64,000 bases of DNA from Sisyra terminalis (Eukaryota > Arthropoda > Insecta > Neuroptera > Sisyridae). A program made the position numbers and the translations under genes. Where the stretch lies: contig OY292275.1 of the NCBI GenBank assembly GCA_958496175.1, forward strand, positions 44,035,701 through 44,099,700, in the 5' to 3' direction. The notes beneath the pieces were generated by a model that made no database searches, was not told where the DNA came from, and saw only the letters and a program-made list of their open reading frames with translations. Of the stretch, positions 24,701 through 39,700 are shown in pieces (position 1 is the first letter of the stretch; every line of letters begins with the position of its first letter).

Positions 24701-27700
24701 TATAATTAAATGAATTAATGTGTTTCCGCTGTGGAAAAAAAATGCTAATAAATCAGGAAACATGCTATTTTTCAAAGGTAAAATGTTTATATTTGTCTAA
24801 TGAAAGTATTTTTTTTAGTTTTCAAAGGTGCATCTACTATTATAATTGTAATTGTTTATAATTGTAATTATAATTGTATTATAATTGTTAGTGACAAAAA
24901 TTCTTTCAAACTGACGAATTTATAACGATTTAATGGGATATTTGGAGTATGAAAATATGAAATATTATAGATCTATTTTTAAGATTTGTAGGTTTTGATA
25001 AATTTTTCATTTGCATAATTTACCGCCAACATTTGATCGTCTAAAACGTATTGAGTGATAAGTTAATTGACCGTAAATTATTGTCACATCAAAGAAATAA
25101 TAATTTATTGAATATTTTTTTATAATTTCTCACAACCTTCAAAGTATGTATGATATATAACGTAGGTTTGATATTAAAAAATTCGTCCTTTAAAAATGTT
25201 TTTCTTTTACGACTATATCTAACCAACCGTTCGATGGTATAAAACAAAACAGCTACCTATTATTATTTTAAGTTTACAAAAGTTAGTAAAGTTAATTTTT
25301 ATAAAAATAAATACGTTTCGAACACAGATTTAGAAAAACAGTGTTAAAATTCAAATATAATCCTGTACATATCTAGGCTTTTTTCCTCCTTTAGTTCCTA
25401 TCCCTGGAATTTTTTTTCAGATCAAACCACTGTATTACTCATTTCATAAATTTCATTTTTCTTGTGTGCTTCCATTTTGTTCTATAAGCTTCAATAACTT
25501 CTGTATTCAGAACCAGTGTTTCCTAACCTGGGGTATTTTTAGGGGTGCGAAAGAAACCCCTAATAATAAAAATTATGAAATTTCGCAAAAAATGTATTTT
25601 TCTAAACTAAAAGAGACAAACAGATTTTTCAATGGGGTTCGGAGACGTATTTTTAGATTTAGATTTTTATTAGGCACTAAACTAAAGGCTCACTAAAAAA
25701 GATAAGAAACACTGCTCTAAACCAATAAGAACTCATATAAGGTTCTATAAATGGAAAACTGAAAGGATTTATTGCAGAGAAGAAAGAACTAAGCTAAAAA
25801 CCTCCCCAACCACAAGCTGAAAAAAGAGTACAACCACGTGAGAACGACATCAACCATGAGTCAAATTACCCAAAAAAAAAACAACTGCTTATTTTTATTC
25901 CTCTTCTTTGCCTAATAAAAGTATTAGTTTTCCCCGTGGTTGAATGCTTCTTCGGCGCAAGTGTACTTTAGCACACCCACAATCTGGCAACGTTACATTT
26001 TCGACTTTGTTTTTAATTTAATTCGCAATATTTTTGTTAATTCAATTCTAATATGGTATAATTCTCTTTTTTGTGGCTAAATTTTCATTGTGGACCGATT
26101 TAATCGCGAATTAAATTAAAAACAAAATCAAAAATGCAACGTTGCCAGATTGTGGGTATGCTAAAGTACACTTGAGCCCTTCTTTCTACTGTCGTCTACC
26201 CCTGGCAAGGTTCTTTAGATCAACAAAGTCCATTTCTCCCTTTCCCTTCTTTCTTGAGACCTTCCATTTTTCTACTAAAATATCAGTATTTTTATCTTAA
26301 TGAAATGTGACCTTTCTATAATCTTTATAGTTATCCAGATTTTTTGCTAACCAACTCGCCAACGGTCATGTATCGATTCTTTCTAAATATTATATTAAAC
26401 TCATCCTTTTTTTAATTTAATTGGGTTTTCCAGGATGAGATTATTTGAGCCTCAACACTAGTCTCAGGGCTTATTGTGCTAACTCATAGCTTAGTAGTTA
26501 GTAATATTTTATTAAATTCTTTACAAGAAAATTGAAGTAGATAACTTATTGATTTATCGCACTCCCTCTTAAACTATAGTGGTGAAATTTTTAAAAGAAT
26601 TAATGCAGGCCATTCACGCTCCGACTTGCAGTCCAACTAGTCGGAGTACTAGTTGGATCGCCTAAATGATCTAACTAATCTGACTAGACATCCAACTTCC
26701 AACAACACCATTCACGGTCCAACTTTAGGTCCAACTTCGAAAGTTGGACCACAAGTCGGAGAGAGATTGGCCTGCTTAATATGATTAAAATCTGTGCTAA
26801 AAATAACGATTGGTACCTATACTACATTATTTTAACATAAAAATACTTGATAATAGAAAACTCCTACACTGTGTTCGAAAATCAAACCTCGAATATTATA
26901 AAAATAAACATCTTTAATATTTTCATATATTTTAATAAGTTGAAAAATTACGTCATCAAAAGTATATCATTAGACATTTCTTTGAAAAGCCGCTAATTTT
27001 TGCTTGTAACACTCTAATCTTATCTAATTACTTCATTAAATAAGATTATTTTATAGTTTTAGTTATTTTTCTAAACATTCATCAAGAACTCATTTTTATT
27101 TTTAAGTTTTATCAACATAAAATTCATACTCAAACTCTAAATTTATGTAAGTACAAAAAGGCTAATTAAAAAGAATTATTTTATAGTTATAATTTTTCTT
27201 AAAAATTCACTCAATAATGACTTTTATTTTTCGTTTTATCGAATTCTAAACTCATGTAAATATAAGAAGCTGGCATCCATATCTTTTTCATTTTTTTTTT
27301 TGGAAATTTTTCCTTGAAAAATTTAAATTTCAAACGAATGGGTTGGTCATTGAAACATAATGTATTGTACACTTGAACCTGCAGGTAGAAAAACGCATAA
27401 ATCATATCGATCAAAATCAAATTGTTCAATCTAAATAACCACGCACATCATAATATATTATTATATTTGAAAGGTTCATTAGAAACACAAACAATACAAT
27501 TTTTTTCGGATAGATCCAAGCATATGGTCAATTCGTTTTTTTTCTCAACACTCAAGTCATTGGAGTCCTTTGAATCTAAGGAAAGGGCATCTGCATCCCT
27601 ACCGATTAGAATCCTTCACCACATTTCACATTTGCCGTTAACAATTCGTTGAAGTGAAACCGTCCGATGGAGTTTCGAAATGATTCGGAAATGGAATGTT

Positions 27701-30700
27701 GAACGAGTAGAATGTTACAATTGTTCATATTATTAAAAATAATATTTATTACGTTGATACTGGCATTTAAACCGTTTATTGAAAATAGTAAATGTGTGGG
27801 TAAATTGACAGCGAAACACGTGCCACACCTGAAAACCAAATTGCTAGTTTGTTCGTGACTATCAAACACTTAATTCAAGTTAATTCATACACTATTGTTA
27901 TACTCTTACTGAAAACAGTGCTCCTCTAAACGCATTAGATTACTATTTGCTTATCATTAATAGCAATTGTTATTGCATTGCCATTACACACCAATATAAT
28001 TTATTGTCTCCACTACTATACCTATGATAAGATCAAAACATTATCATCATTTCCTCAAGTGAGTCATTTGAAATTTTCAAAAAAAAATGCCAAAACCACT
28101 GTTTATTTACAGTGAAAAGTTTCAAAAATACGATAAAAATTCGAGTTTGGTATGGGGAATGTGGAAATTCGTGTGTGATATCAACAATCGATTTATAATT
28201 AGCCTCTTTTATTATTACAATGAAAATCGGAGTGAAATATATTTTATTAAATTGGACAATTTAGTGAAACTGTTACGTGATGTTTGTTTGAAGAGATATT
28301 TAACATATAATTGTGGTAAATATTTGATTTTTTTTATAATATGCTTAAACAACAATGAACCAGTAAATGGTGTAGAGTTTTAGTTCAAACAATATGATAA
28401 GCAGAATTGGAATATTCGTTTTTGCGTTGTTGAGGAAAATTGGGCGAGGAAAAGGTATTTTATTTTTGTGTGTTTGGTGTTTTCTTGGAAAAATATTAAT
28501 AAATTTTCGGTAAATATTAATAGAATATATTATTTTATGGTGAAAATATTGAAAATATCCTTTGTTTATCATTGGCTTTATCGATAAGATTCTAATGTAA
28601 AAAAAACGGAAGTAATCCTTTGTAAATAAAGTTAAAGGTCTTTAACTACTAATCGCATAGATTTGGCTTAAGATTGCAAAGTATTATTAAAATCAATTTG
28701 TCAAAGATAAAATTACTACCGTTAAAAACAAATACAATTATTTTTCTGATGATATTCATTAAAATTTAAAAATACTTTTCAAAAACTTTAGATATCTATA
28801 AGTAATTATTGATTTAAACTTTTATTTATTTTTAAATTGATTTTCTGGAATTTGAATGTTCAGGAATGAAAAATACAAATGATTGACTGTTTTTTTTTTC
28901 ACTTTACAATATTTTTTTAAAGTATTGTTCGCGTCCGCTTCTCTGTATGTTGGTCATCTGTATTATTTTCGTGACTAATCCACTAATATTGAAAATTCTA
29001 AAACAAAAATTGCTTGAATACAACAATACTTTTCAATGGGAAAATATCGCACCCCATTAGGCGCTAAAGTTACCAATGAGGGTGATAACGGCTACCCATA
29101 ATGAGTCTACCAATCTGAACTTTCATTGAATAAAGGGCAACAAAAACATTTTTAAATCAAAAAAGATAATATCCTAAAGAGTTGAAAGATATCGTACCCC
29201 ATTAGACGCTAAAGCTGGCAAAGAAGGTGATAACGGTTAACCTTAATTAAGCTACCAATCTTGATTTTGGTTATATAAAGGAGACAAGGACAATAAAGAC
29301 ATTTTAGGATCAAAAAAGATAATTTCCTAAACAATTAATGCATTAAATTTTGTGTTTGGACAAAACAGAACACTTAAAACAAAACTAGTAGTACCTATAA
29401 ATATCATATAATTTATCTGTTCTGTTTTGTCATATAACGACTGAAATCATTTTTAAATACTTTTATTATTTTACATACATTATATTTTCATAGGTAATAG
29501 CTATAGATCAGGGGTGGGTAAACGGTCGATCGTAAACAGGTCGACAGTCTATCACAGGCATTTTAAATAATTTTTAGGTAAATTTCAAATCTTTTAATTG
29601 AAAATGTGTGCTAAAAATTTAGCAGACAATGAAACTTTAATTTAAAATTAAACACTTATCTCTGATTTCCAAACAGTGCTTCTAATATTCCCTTCTATTC
29701 ATTCTCTTTAAATTTGTATTTGTTTTTAATTTAACCTTTAACCCATTTTTCGAAGTCGATTGCGTATAAATAAAAAAAATACTAATGATCATACCAGTAT
29801 TACATTTTCCCACCCCTAGTAGATAGACCATGAGTGCCAGCATATATGAATTGAAGAGTGGTAGTTACTGTTTTATAGAATTCGGGTAATACTTATTTTA
29901 ATAATTTCAAATATAGAAAATAAAATATCAGACTTGAAATGAAAATTGAAAACATATATTTTTTTCAAGATTTTGTCATCTCTGCTTAATATTAGAAAAA
30001 TTGGAAAAAAAAGAAAATGATAAAATCCGTCTTCTTATGAAAAATTTATTCTGGTGTCTATAATCCAGACGTACCGTTAATTCGTTCCATGCTTCGTATT
30101 TTGAACTTCGATTTTTCTACATTTAATATTTGGAAAAACTATTTAAAGACAACCTAAGATAGAAACAAAAACAAATTTTTAAATACTATCGAATAAGAAT
30201 TAATTATGGATAAGTCATCCCAAAATTCGACCCGAATTAGGATATCCTGCACCACATATAGATAGGGGAGGAAAACTATTAAGAAGGACAAGTGTATCGC
30301 CTTTTTTCAGAAATAAGTGTATCATATTGAACTATTCTAAGGCAGGACGGGGATCAATAGAAAATTTTCTTTTAAAGAGGGCTATAGTTTGGCAACAGGT
30401 TGAAAACTATCCTGATGACTAAGAAAAAATAGTAAAAGGCTACTTAAACCTAATCCTTGTAAAAGGGTGAACTTTTAAAATAAAGAAAAAGGGGTCAATA
30501 AGGAGTAAACTTTGAGTTTTCAATGTTTTTTTCGTATTTAAAAGTTGATCAAAACAATGGTTTTTTAATCCTCTACTCTTAAAATAAATTTACTTTATGC
30601 ACCAAAAGTGATTTAGATTTTTTTTTACATTTTTTGAATCAAAATATTTATAAAATCTATTTGTTAAAAAATAAGAAATGTGATTAATTAAGGCATGTAA

Positions 30701-33700
30701 TAAATATTTTGTATATTTACATCACTATAAATTGAAAATTAATGTGAAATTGTTTACTGCGCCCCTCCATAGACGAAATGACTTCTATCGGATATTATAT
30801 TTTATAAATAATATATCCCATGGAACCAAATGGCAAAAATTGGATAAGTGTGAAAACGCTTTTAATCCTGAAGTCATTTTTCGACATAAAAGCAAAGACT
30901 TCGACAATAATTTATTACCAAACCTTATGGCATGATAAAGAAGCTGTGATAAATCTTAGATGACTTTTCCAATAAATGTCTCATTTATAATTTTCAACTG
31001 TTAATTTTGGCATTAAAAATATTAATCATAAATGTATATTACTTGACTAATTTATGTTCGCATACCCATTATTGCGTTGAAAGCTCCTACATTCAATCCA
31101 AAACTCAACTTTTTCAATACGATTTTGGAATGAAGTAAATTTAAATTTCATTTAAATTACTTTTGCAAATGTCATTGTTTTTCACCCATTCATACATGAT
31201 ACAGCCGTAGGATTGCATTTACGAGTAGATATACCTACTTGTGGTATACGTAAAGAAAAAATTTCCTTTTAATATAATTATCAAACGCCTTATAATATTT
31301 TTTTAAGTGTAGGTTCTATCTTTTAAATGTAATATCATTGTTAGTCATTTTAGGAGTGGTTTAGACTTGGGAAACTATTACTTGATGTTAAGTGGCTTAT
31401 AATTTATTAATAAAATAATTTGCCAAAAAAGTTATCTTCACCCTTCGAATGCTTTCAAACTTTAAACTTGAATACTTTTTGTAATATATGTATGTTTTAT
31501 ATTAATAATATTCATTCATCAAAACAATGTTGAATTGAACAATAGTAGGGCGAATGGCAACAATAGTAATCGCTGCTATCCCCTTTTAGTTCTGTTAACC
31601 ATCATTTCTAAGTTTACCAATTTATACCAAGTATTTTAGCTATACCAAGTATATAGCTCGTGGAATACAATCTCAAATTATTGACAAGAAAAATTTCTTT
31701 GAGGATTAAATATTGGATTTCCTTCGTTTTTTTTTTACAATCTTTACAGCAAAATCTGCATATCTAATTACCAAATTTTAACCCTACCAGGGGTAAACTC
31801 TTTTGTGCCTATATTAATTAAAAATGTTCAACCAATTTTAATAAAACTTAAAATATTTCTTCTAAGCCTTCGGTGGCCGAGTGGTCTAGGTAATTGCTTC
31901 AAAACTAGTAGATTTTGGGTTCAATCTTCATATTGAGCAAATTTTCAATCTTTCTCGATTACGGATTTTTATTGACCCTAGAGTTGCTAAAGATCTTAGT
32001 AGTTTTAAGGCGACAGTAAATTACAATTGAAAAAGATACTTCTTAATAACCCTTGTTTTTCTTAGAATATAACAAATAATTCATATTCGTTTACTGTAAA
32101 AATGGAACACCATAACAATAGATAAGTACCTAAATAATATCGATTTTTTACAAGTATGAAATATATTTGAAGTTAATTCTAAGTCTATTGTCTTTAAAAA
32201 TGCAAATCTGGCAAAAACTTACGAATAAGATACTTTCATTCCATCAAATTTAATTAACGAAATTTAATTTTTATTGAACGAATCCCAATTAATATTGGGT
32301 AAATATCAAATTTAGCAACCAGGCATACTCGTAAAATATTGGAAAACGTTTAAGCAACTCATTAATTCTGACTTTAACTCTTAAATCTTAGCTTCAAGCC
32401 TTCATTATACAATGAAATATGACTCTGATGAAAACGTCTGAATTTTTTTTAGCAAAGATCTCATCTATAAATTTTGCCATGACTTATAAATACTTCAAAT
32501 GAAAAAAACCGAATCATTAACAATCCTGATACAAAGTTCTTTTGTAAAACGGCAAAATGCAAAGTATGTTCAAAAGTAAAAGTTAATTGAATGACAACTT
32601 TTAGTTTCATTATGTATTCTATTTTTTGTTAGAATTTATAAACATTTTTTCTTTTGAATCTCTTTGATTTTTGTTCATTTTTTTCATTCCAATTATTAGT
32701 GTAACTTTGATAAGTTCATGAATTTCTCATATCGTTCTGATAACTTATAAATCATCGAGAATTATAAAAACAGACAATAATAATTTATTTTAATGTATTT
32801 TAAACCGATAGCATAACCACATGCTATTCAAAGTCGAACTAGTTATTCAAATTTCATTCTCCATATTGTGTAACATTATGCAAATAGTGAATACTTGTTC
32901 ACATCATTCTCTCTTATGATCGTCAATATAAACGACTTGATAACATCTACATTGGGCCCACTACTCCGCTTTTATTATAGTAAATCTTTACAAATATTTA
33001 AAAAGTATTTGCTGTGCGTATTGTTCTCCGTTTTTGGTTCTTTTCAGTTTCGGTCGGTCCAGAATTGTTTCAATAAATTTTGTGTTTGTTGCAGGATATA
33101 TGCTAGTCAATTGGTTTATTTCCTCGTGGGCCGATGAATGTAATAACAGTGCTTTAACTGCTAATGAACTCAAAATTCTTGGCACATTATGTTGCAACCA
33201 TCTTCTAACGGCTGGCGTCTTAAAACAACTACCAGATAAAGATGTAGAGATCTCTACAATTTTTCGGGTAAGAAGTCATAACTTTCATTGTATTTCCAAG
33301 ATACATAATATATACAAATATTGAACCAATATCCAAAAACATTGTTGACGTATTGTACCAAATACGTATTTCAATGGCCAAGCAGTCATTATCATTGATT
33401 CATTGTATTGGAACGAATTCACGAATCGCCACATTATAATTTTAAATAATTCCCATACTACTTGATGACCACTGAAGAAGCTTCCTTGGCAATCAAAACA
33501 CGTATTTGTAACAATTTCAAGAAATATTTTGGATATAAGTTTATTATTTGGATTTATAATATAAATATTAGGTATAAATTTGGTGCCACAATTTGATTTT
33601 TTGTGTATTTTGAATATAATGCCAACTCTCCCAAATTACTTCAAGTAACTTTAGTAACTTCAATACTTTAATTGGGTAAATGTTATCTTTTACTTTGGAT

Positions 33701-36700
33701 TTCAGCCAGATCTGATGTATTTTTGGGCTCACAATGAAACTCCTGCATCAGTTCCGCAAACTCCAGGACGACTATATACTCCGTCTTGGCCGCCATCGGC
33801 AACATCGCCCGATGTATTCCTCTCCCCAATGGAACAGTTTCAGTCGAGTAAATCTTCAGCTCGCAATTCAATCACAACTCTTGGAGACGATTCCAGCGTG
33901 GAAAATTTTGAAAACAATCTAAAGCAAACACCAGAATCAACGAAAAACTTAATGAAGATATCAGAACTAGAAGAATTGGTCAGTTCTTTAAAACAAGAAC
34001 TAGAAAAGTACAAGACTTTAGCCGAAATCCAATCTTTAACGGCGAGTGCTATAAAAGATTTCGATTCACCGGTAAAAGAAGTGGGCGAAAAAGAAGTTCC
34101 TGAATGTCATGAGTCCAATCAATCAACACAAACCGTATCACCTACTGTTAATTCAATAGCCACTCAAACGGACTGTAAAATCTTTACTGAGTCATATGTT
34201 CAAACTGAAGAAGAAAAGAATGAGACTGAAAAAGAATCACTTCCTATTCCATCACCTCCTCCATGTCCAGTAATAGGAACAGCTAGTGTACCTCCACCTC
34301 CTCCTCCTCCACCGATGTCATTTGTCGCTGCTCCTCCGCCACCTCCGATGCCAAATATCCCGATTCCACCTCCTCCACCTCCTCAATCTTCCCAACTTTT
34401 TGCAGCTCCACCGCCACCCCCGATACCACCAGGAGCACCACCCCCGCCCCCGATGCCACCTGGAGCGCCGCCACCCCCGCCAATGCCAACCGAATTTAAA
34501 GGAATACCGCCACCTCCACTTCCACCAGGAGGTCCACCACCTCCTCCACCTCTGATTCCGTTGAACTCTGGTGGCCCTCCACCACCTCCTCCTCCGCCAA
34601 CGGCGTCTGGAACACCTGTACCGCTTCCAACACCACCTGTAGGTGGATGGAATTCCGAAAGAGCAAGTACGCAGCTCATTTCTTATTTTCATCAATGGTC
34701 TTATTTAATTCTTAATGCAACTTTTGCACGAATACTAATAAATTTAACAAGTTTCAGTCAAATTGGTCAATATAACAAAATTAACTGCATACTGTAAAGC
34801 TGTTTACACACAAAAATTACACTTTTTTTACATTCAATGTTTCTAGTAAGTTTTGAATCAATCAAATAAGTCTTTGCAGATTACAATTTAAAAATTTGAT
34901 TAGTTTAATAAATGTGAACAGTTTTGCCTGCTTGTACAAAAAGCTTTTTAGTAGATATCTCAAACTGCACTTTCCTAACATTCTGTCTACAGTACCGAGC
35001 ATTCCGCCAAATACGCCCGGTAAGAAATTGGTTGAATTCATTTTCTGCTTCATTAAATTTGGCAAAGCTAAAATGCATTTGTATTTCATATGTAGTGTTT
35101 TCAGTTGTCCAAACTATAATTAAGTAGAATAATTTACAATTACAGTGTACCTATAATATACACGTTTATATTATAGAAACGCAGGAAGACGATATATAAT
35201 ACATGTATCAATCAAAAACCTATAATTAAACATAATTAATCTACCTTGTTTTGAAAGCTTTTTATACTTAAGTTTCTACCAATATTTATTTATATCTCAT
35301 TTTATAAGACGATACTTTGGATTACATTTCGCGTGACAAAATATAGATATATTTCATATACGGGGAAAGTGTTGATATTCCGTACATTTTTGGAAGCTTA
35401 GTGTAATTATTTTCTAAATCGGATCATGAGATTTACAATTGTAAAATCAGGTGTAATAAAAAAAATCATATATTTAGGGCATTTCGTTTCTGGAGAACAC
35501 TCTTTTAGATAGTGCGTTTAATATTACTATTTTTCCGTTCCCTCTGACATCACAATGTGCAATGAAACTTTCATTTAAACGATTCTAATGGATGGACATT
35601 TTTAAAATAATACCAAATTTATAATCCTGTTACCCATAAAGTTTAAATCCACGAAGGATTGGATAGGTTTAAAGAAAAACTTGGAATAACTTTTGGACAA
35701 AGAACAAGTTTAATCGATCGATTCTAAGTCATTTCCCCGAATTCGATTCCCTAAATCCGTGATTCAATGTATCAAGGCTCACCTTTCCAAAACCTTTAGG
35801 CTTTAGTGGCCAACGGTACTGTTTAAGTATCATTAATTATTACTTTAGAAATATTTCGCGGCTCCTAGCAGAAGCTTTAGAGTCCCCTTGGGAGTCGCGG
35901 CTCCTAGTTTGAGAAGTACTGTATTAAATGACCTTTTCTTCAATATAATTTTCGATTGACTTCTTCCCCAAACTTTAAATTTTTAATATTTTGATGACTC
36001 TTTATATAATAATTAATCGCACTAGTCCAACTTCTTTGAAAATAGGTTCTTTGTAAGTTCATTTTATATTTCAAGTGATAGATGACGATATTTAGCTTTG
36101 GATAGCTTTGGATAGCTTTGAATTTGCGTTTTGTTAACTACGTATTTTTTTTAAAAAAACTATTGATAGTTTTGAAGATTTGTTTACAAATCAAAAACTC
36201 ATATCAAATTGCCTTATAATTTTTACCATCATCAATGAATTTTGTATCCAATGTGGACCAATACACCAATTTCAAAAAAAATGCTTACTTATACACCAAA
36301 CCCCATATTAACAAAGTTTAGAAACCTCTTATTTTAAAAATTTCAAATGCCGGAGAAAATTCATTCGGAAAATGTTCGGGAACACTACTTTGAATAATTC
36401 CTTTAACATCCATTGAATGTTATCGACCTAATCAATTTCCATTAAAATATGTCATATAAAATGAAATTTTGACCATTTATTGTTTAATTTATGTTTGTTG
36501 GTATAAAATTTGGGATCAAAAACGTATTTGCTACTATTTTGTTTTTTGGATTTTCCCAACTACTGACGAAAAAGTTTAAAAAATTAATGACGAGAAACAT
36601 TATAAAATATAAATTGTTTTGGTCAAATTTTATAAACTTTTTGGTCAAATCCCTAACTCAGAGTTTCTTAAACGTCATTATTAAATAAAATATTCGTTAG

Positions 36701-39700
36701 TTAATTTTTTTAACTTTACTAAATTTATAATTGAAGCGTTTATTCTTTGGAATGGTGCTTTAGTTGCAACCCTTATGAAATCAATTAAACTCAAAATAGG
36801 TTATTGTTACGATTTTAAATATTATTATTAAGCTTTTAACGTTTTTTACCTCTTATCTCTATTATTATGTACTATACTAATAATAATAAGAATCGTACAA
36901 GATCTTTCTTACATACGTTTCTCGTATTAAAATTTTACAAAATATTACCTTTTAAATTATTTATTTTTAACCTTTGATATTCTACACTGTTATGCAAAGT
37001 TTAAAATTTTTCATAAGCTAAATCAAAAAGCTCCTAGAATTGATCATCAATAGTTTGGGAGGATTGAAAACGGAGACTTGCGGGTTGCATATCTAAGACA
37101 ATAATTTAGTTCTCCTGTCCATGTTCATTAAAGTAACAAATATTTCTGTTGAAATTTGTTTTTTTTTATTATTTATCTCAAAATAGCATATGGAATATTC
37201 ACTTTTCTATTTGCTACACATGTATTCATTCATTCGTCATCAACTTCCGAAATTGTTACCTATAAACCGCCTCAAATGACTTTCACGTTATTTATTGAAT
37301 ACAATGACGAAAACTCAATAGATATGTGACGAATTATGAAATCACGGGTTACTTCTGGGAAAAATTTTACTTCTTTTGGTAAACAGGATTTCTTATTATT
37401 GAACAAACATTTTAACATAATAAATTACCTAAATATTTGGGTTTGCGAAAATTGTTTTTAATTTATTTATAGAAATTAACTAATATTTTCAATTGTTAAG
37501 ATTTGTTATGGATTAAAAGTAAAAACAATTCGATTTAGAAGCTCTGAGTTGAAATAAACCCCTTATCAGTTGTCTATGTATTTAAACGCCGCTTTTTGGT
37601 ATTACGCTTCTCTATTCTCCAATTGTTTTCTCTATTTTATAATGTACTCCTTTAATTTATTCAAGCTCTTCGAAAAAGTCCCAAAAATCCACCGGTCCCG
37701 ATGAAGCCACTGTTCTGGACTCGGATCGTCGTTCCTGGAGCCGAGCCCGAAACAACCGGATCAAAAGTTCCCCTGTGGCTGCAGCTGGAAGAAACAAATC
37801 TGCCAAACATATCGCAATTTATCGACCTATTTTCTCGTCAAGTCGTAGCCAAAGCTCCCGCAAAAAAAGTCGTTGAAAAAACGCTCAAAATTGAACCAGC
37901 CAAAATTCTCGATCACAAACGATCTCAAAATGTCGGTATATTAGCTCAAAGTATCCATGTCGACTTTAATGAAGTAGTGAATTCAATTTATAACTTTGAT
38001 ACGTCTGTTGTTAGTTTGGAAATGTTGCAACAAATCTATGAAGCGGTTGGTATAATAAAATCAATAAAATTAGATGATTTGACTAATGGAAAATTTGGAT
38101 TTCAGAAAGGCACCAGTGAGGAAATATCACAAATTAAAGAGCACGTACAAACAAAACCTGAGATTCCCTTAGATAAACCTGAACAATTTTTGTTAGAGTT
38201 AGCCGAGATTCCTAATTTTGCTGATCGAGTTTTCTGCTTTATGTACCAAGCAGAGTTCGATGACGCAATATCGACAATTAGCAATAAGTTAGACAATATT
38301 AAATATATCTGTGATGTAATTAACACCTTACATGTTTATTGTAAAATTCAACTAATCAAATTTTAAATTTTAGTTTTTAACAAGTAATGAACAACTGAAA
38401 ACGGTATTAGCCATTATTCTCACTCTTGGAAACTACATGAATGGAGGAAATTTACAACGTGGACAAGCCGATGGCTTTGGATTAGAAATTTTATCAAAAC
38501 TAAAAGACGTCAAGAGCAAAGATTCGCACGTTACTTTATTACACTTTATAATTCGCACATACTTAGAAAAATGTGATGAACCAATCCCTGAAAAATTGGG
38601 ATTACCTATACCTGAACCGGGAGATGTGAACAGGGCTGCTGCAGTAAATTTCGACGATATTAAGACTGATTTAAATAAACTTCAATCTGAACTAAAACGT
38701 AATTATTTTTTTTTAAATTTTGCTCCATTATTGGATTAATTTGATCGAAAAAGATGATTTATTCAAATTCTAGTATAGCGGAACCTCTTATCTACTATGA
38801 GTTAATATCTGTGTTTCCCTTACTATACTTTATGTGTACTACATGTACTACATCATCAGTTAATTGTGGTCAAATAAATATTGCGAACACAAAAATCTAA
38901 AAATAGGAGACTAGAAAAACCATTTCTGATGATACAGTTATATATATCTGATATACAGTTATATTGATCCGTTATAATAGTTATTTTAATTTTTTGTTAT
39001 AAATACTATTTTAATTTTCCTTTTTATAGATTTTTCTTAGTGGAAATATCGTCGAATATATCAATGCCTTAGTTCACAGATGTGTTAAATGAAGAAAAGA
39101 AAATTTTAACTTGGAACTTCACTTCAATATTTGCAGCACAAACATTTTATGTTTAGACAGTTAACACATTTGAAAAATTTGTTTTGTGACGTCACTATCC
39201 ATCTTTTACTTATAACATCTATGAATAGCGAATATAAACAGTATCCATTGGAATGCTCTATGGATGCATTTAGCACATTTTTGCCAAAAATTACACTTAA
39301 CACGTATGTGAACTAAGGCATCGACATACGATCCTAAATGATTTATAATTACTGCTAGTTAAATTCAACAATAATAAGCTAGGACTCATCATTACTAATG
39401 TTTCTTAAGATTAACAACCCTTATCGGTATCTTATCTGTGTCTTTCGATTTAGTACAAAAATTTGATTAATGGGAATTCCAATATGATAAATTTATAAAA
39501 TCTATTAACTACTATTTATACTCTATTAACTTATTTTAAATACCATATACATATTTTTTTTTTATAGAATGTGAAACCAAAACTAAACGAGTTATTGAGG
39601 CATCTAGTGAAAATAACTTACAACCTTTCAAAGACAAAATGTCTACGTTTTTAAGTATAGCGACCAAACAATTAGAAAACGAAACAGCTAGTCTAGAAGA

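Larger units (their letters stand above)
22565..33094. other. cappuccino intron 2 (10.5 kb), repeat-rich, no exon seen
   Basis: It contains a hAT-like element (25514-25714), MITE B copy 2 (25954-26178), MITE A copy 2 (26605-26775), a tandem duplication (29041-29338), a second hAT-like element (29509-29818) and a SINE (31866-32050). The segment about 27470-27880 is less AT-rich and not obviously repetitive but has no convincing open frame. About 22740-22980 resembles 44520-44720 and may be an old dispersed repeat. Confidence 0.7.

Noticed and set aside
25466..25696. 76-residue open frame on the plus strand
   Set aside because: It coincides with the hAT-like element at 25514-25714 and has no coding signature.
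28087..28383. 98-residue open frame starting MPKPLFIYSEKF on the plus strand in cappuccino intron 2
   Set aside because: No recognisable domain, very rich in I/N/Y/F as expected of random AT-rich sequence, no splice context or neighbours that support it.
31866..31945. Possible Leu/Ser tRNA gene
   Set aside because: A and B boxes are present, but the acceptor stem cannot be closed and the sequence continues into a body shared with two other loci, so it is a SINE head.
34283..34695. Gly-rich, Arg/Trp-rich and Leu/His-rich frames across the FH1 region on both strands
   Set aside because: They are shadows of the proline codon repeats of the cappuccino FH1 domain.
36491..36688. 65-residue Phe/Ile/Lys-rich frame in cappuccino intron 5
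   Set aside because: Composition typical of translated AT-rich intron; no domain.
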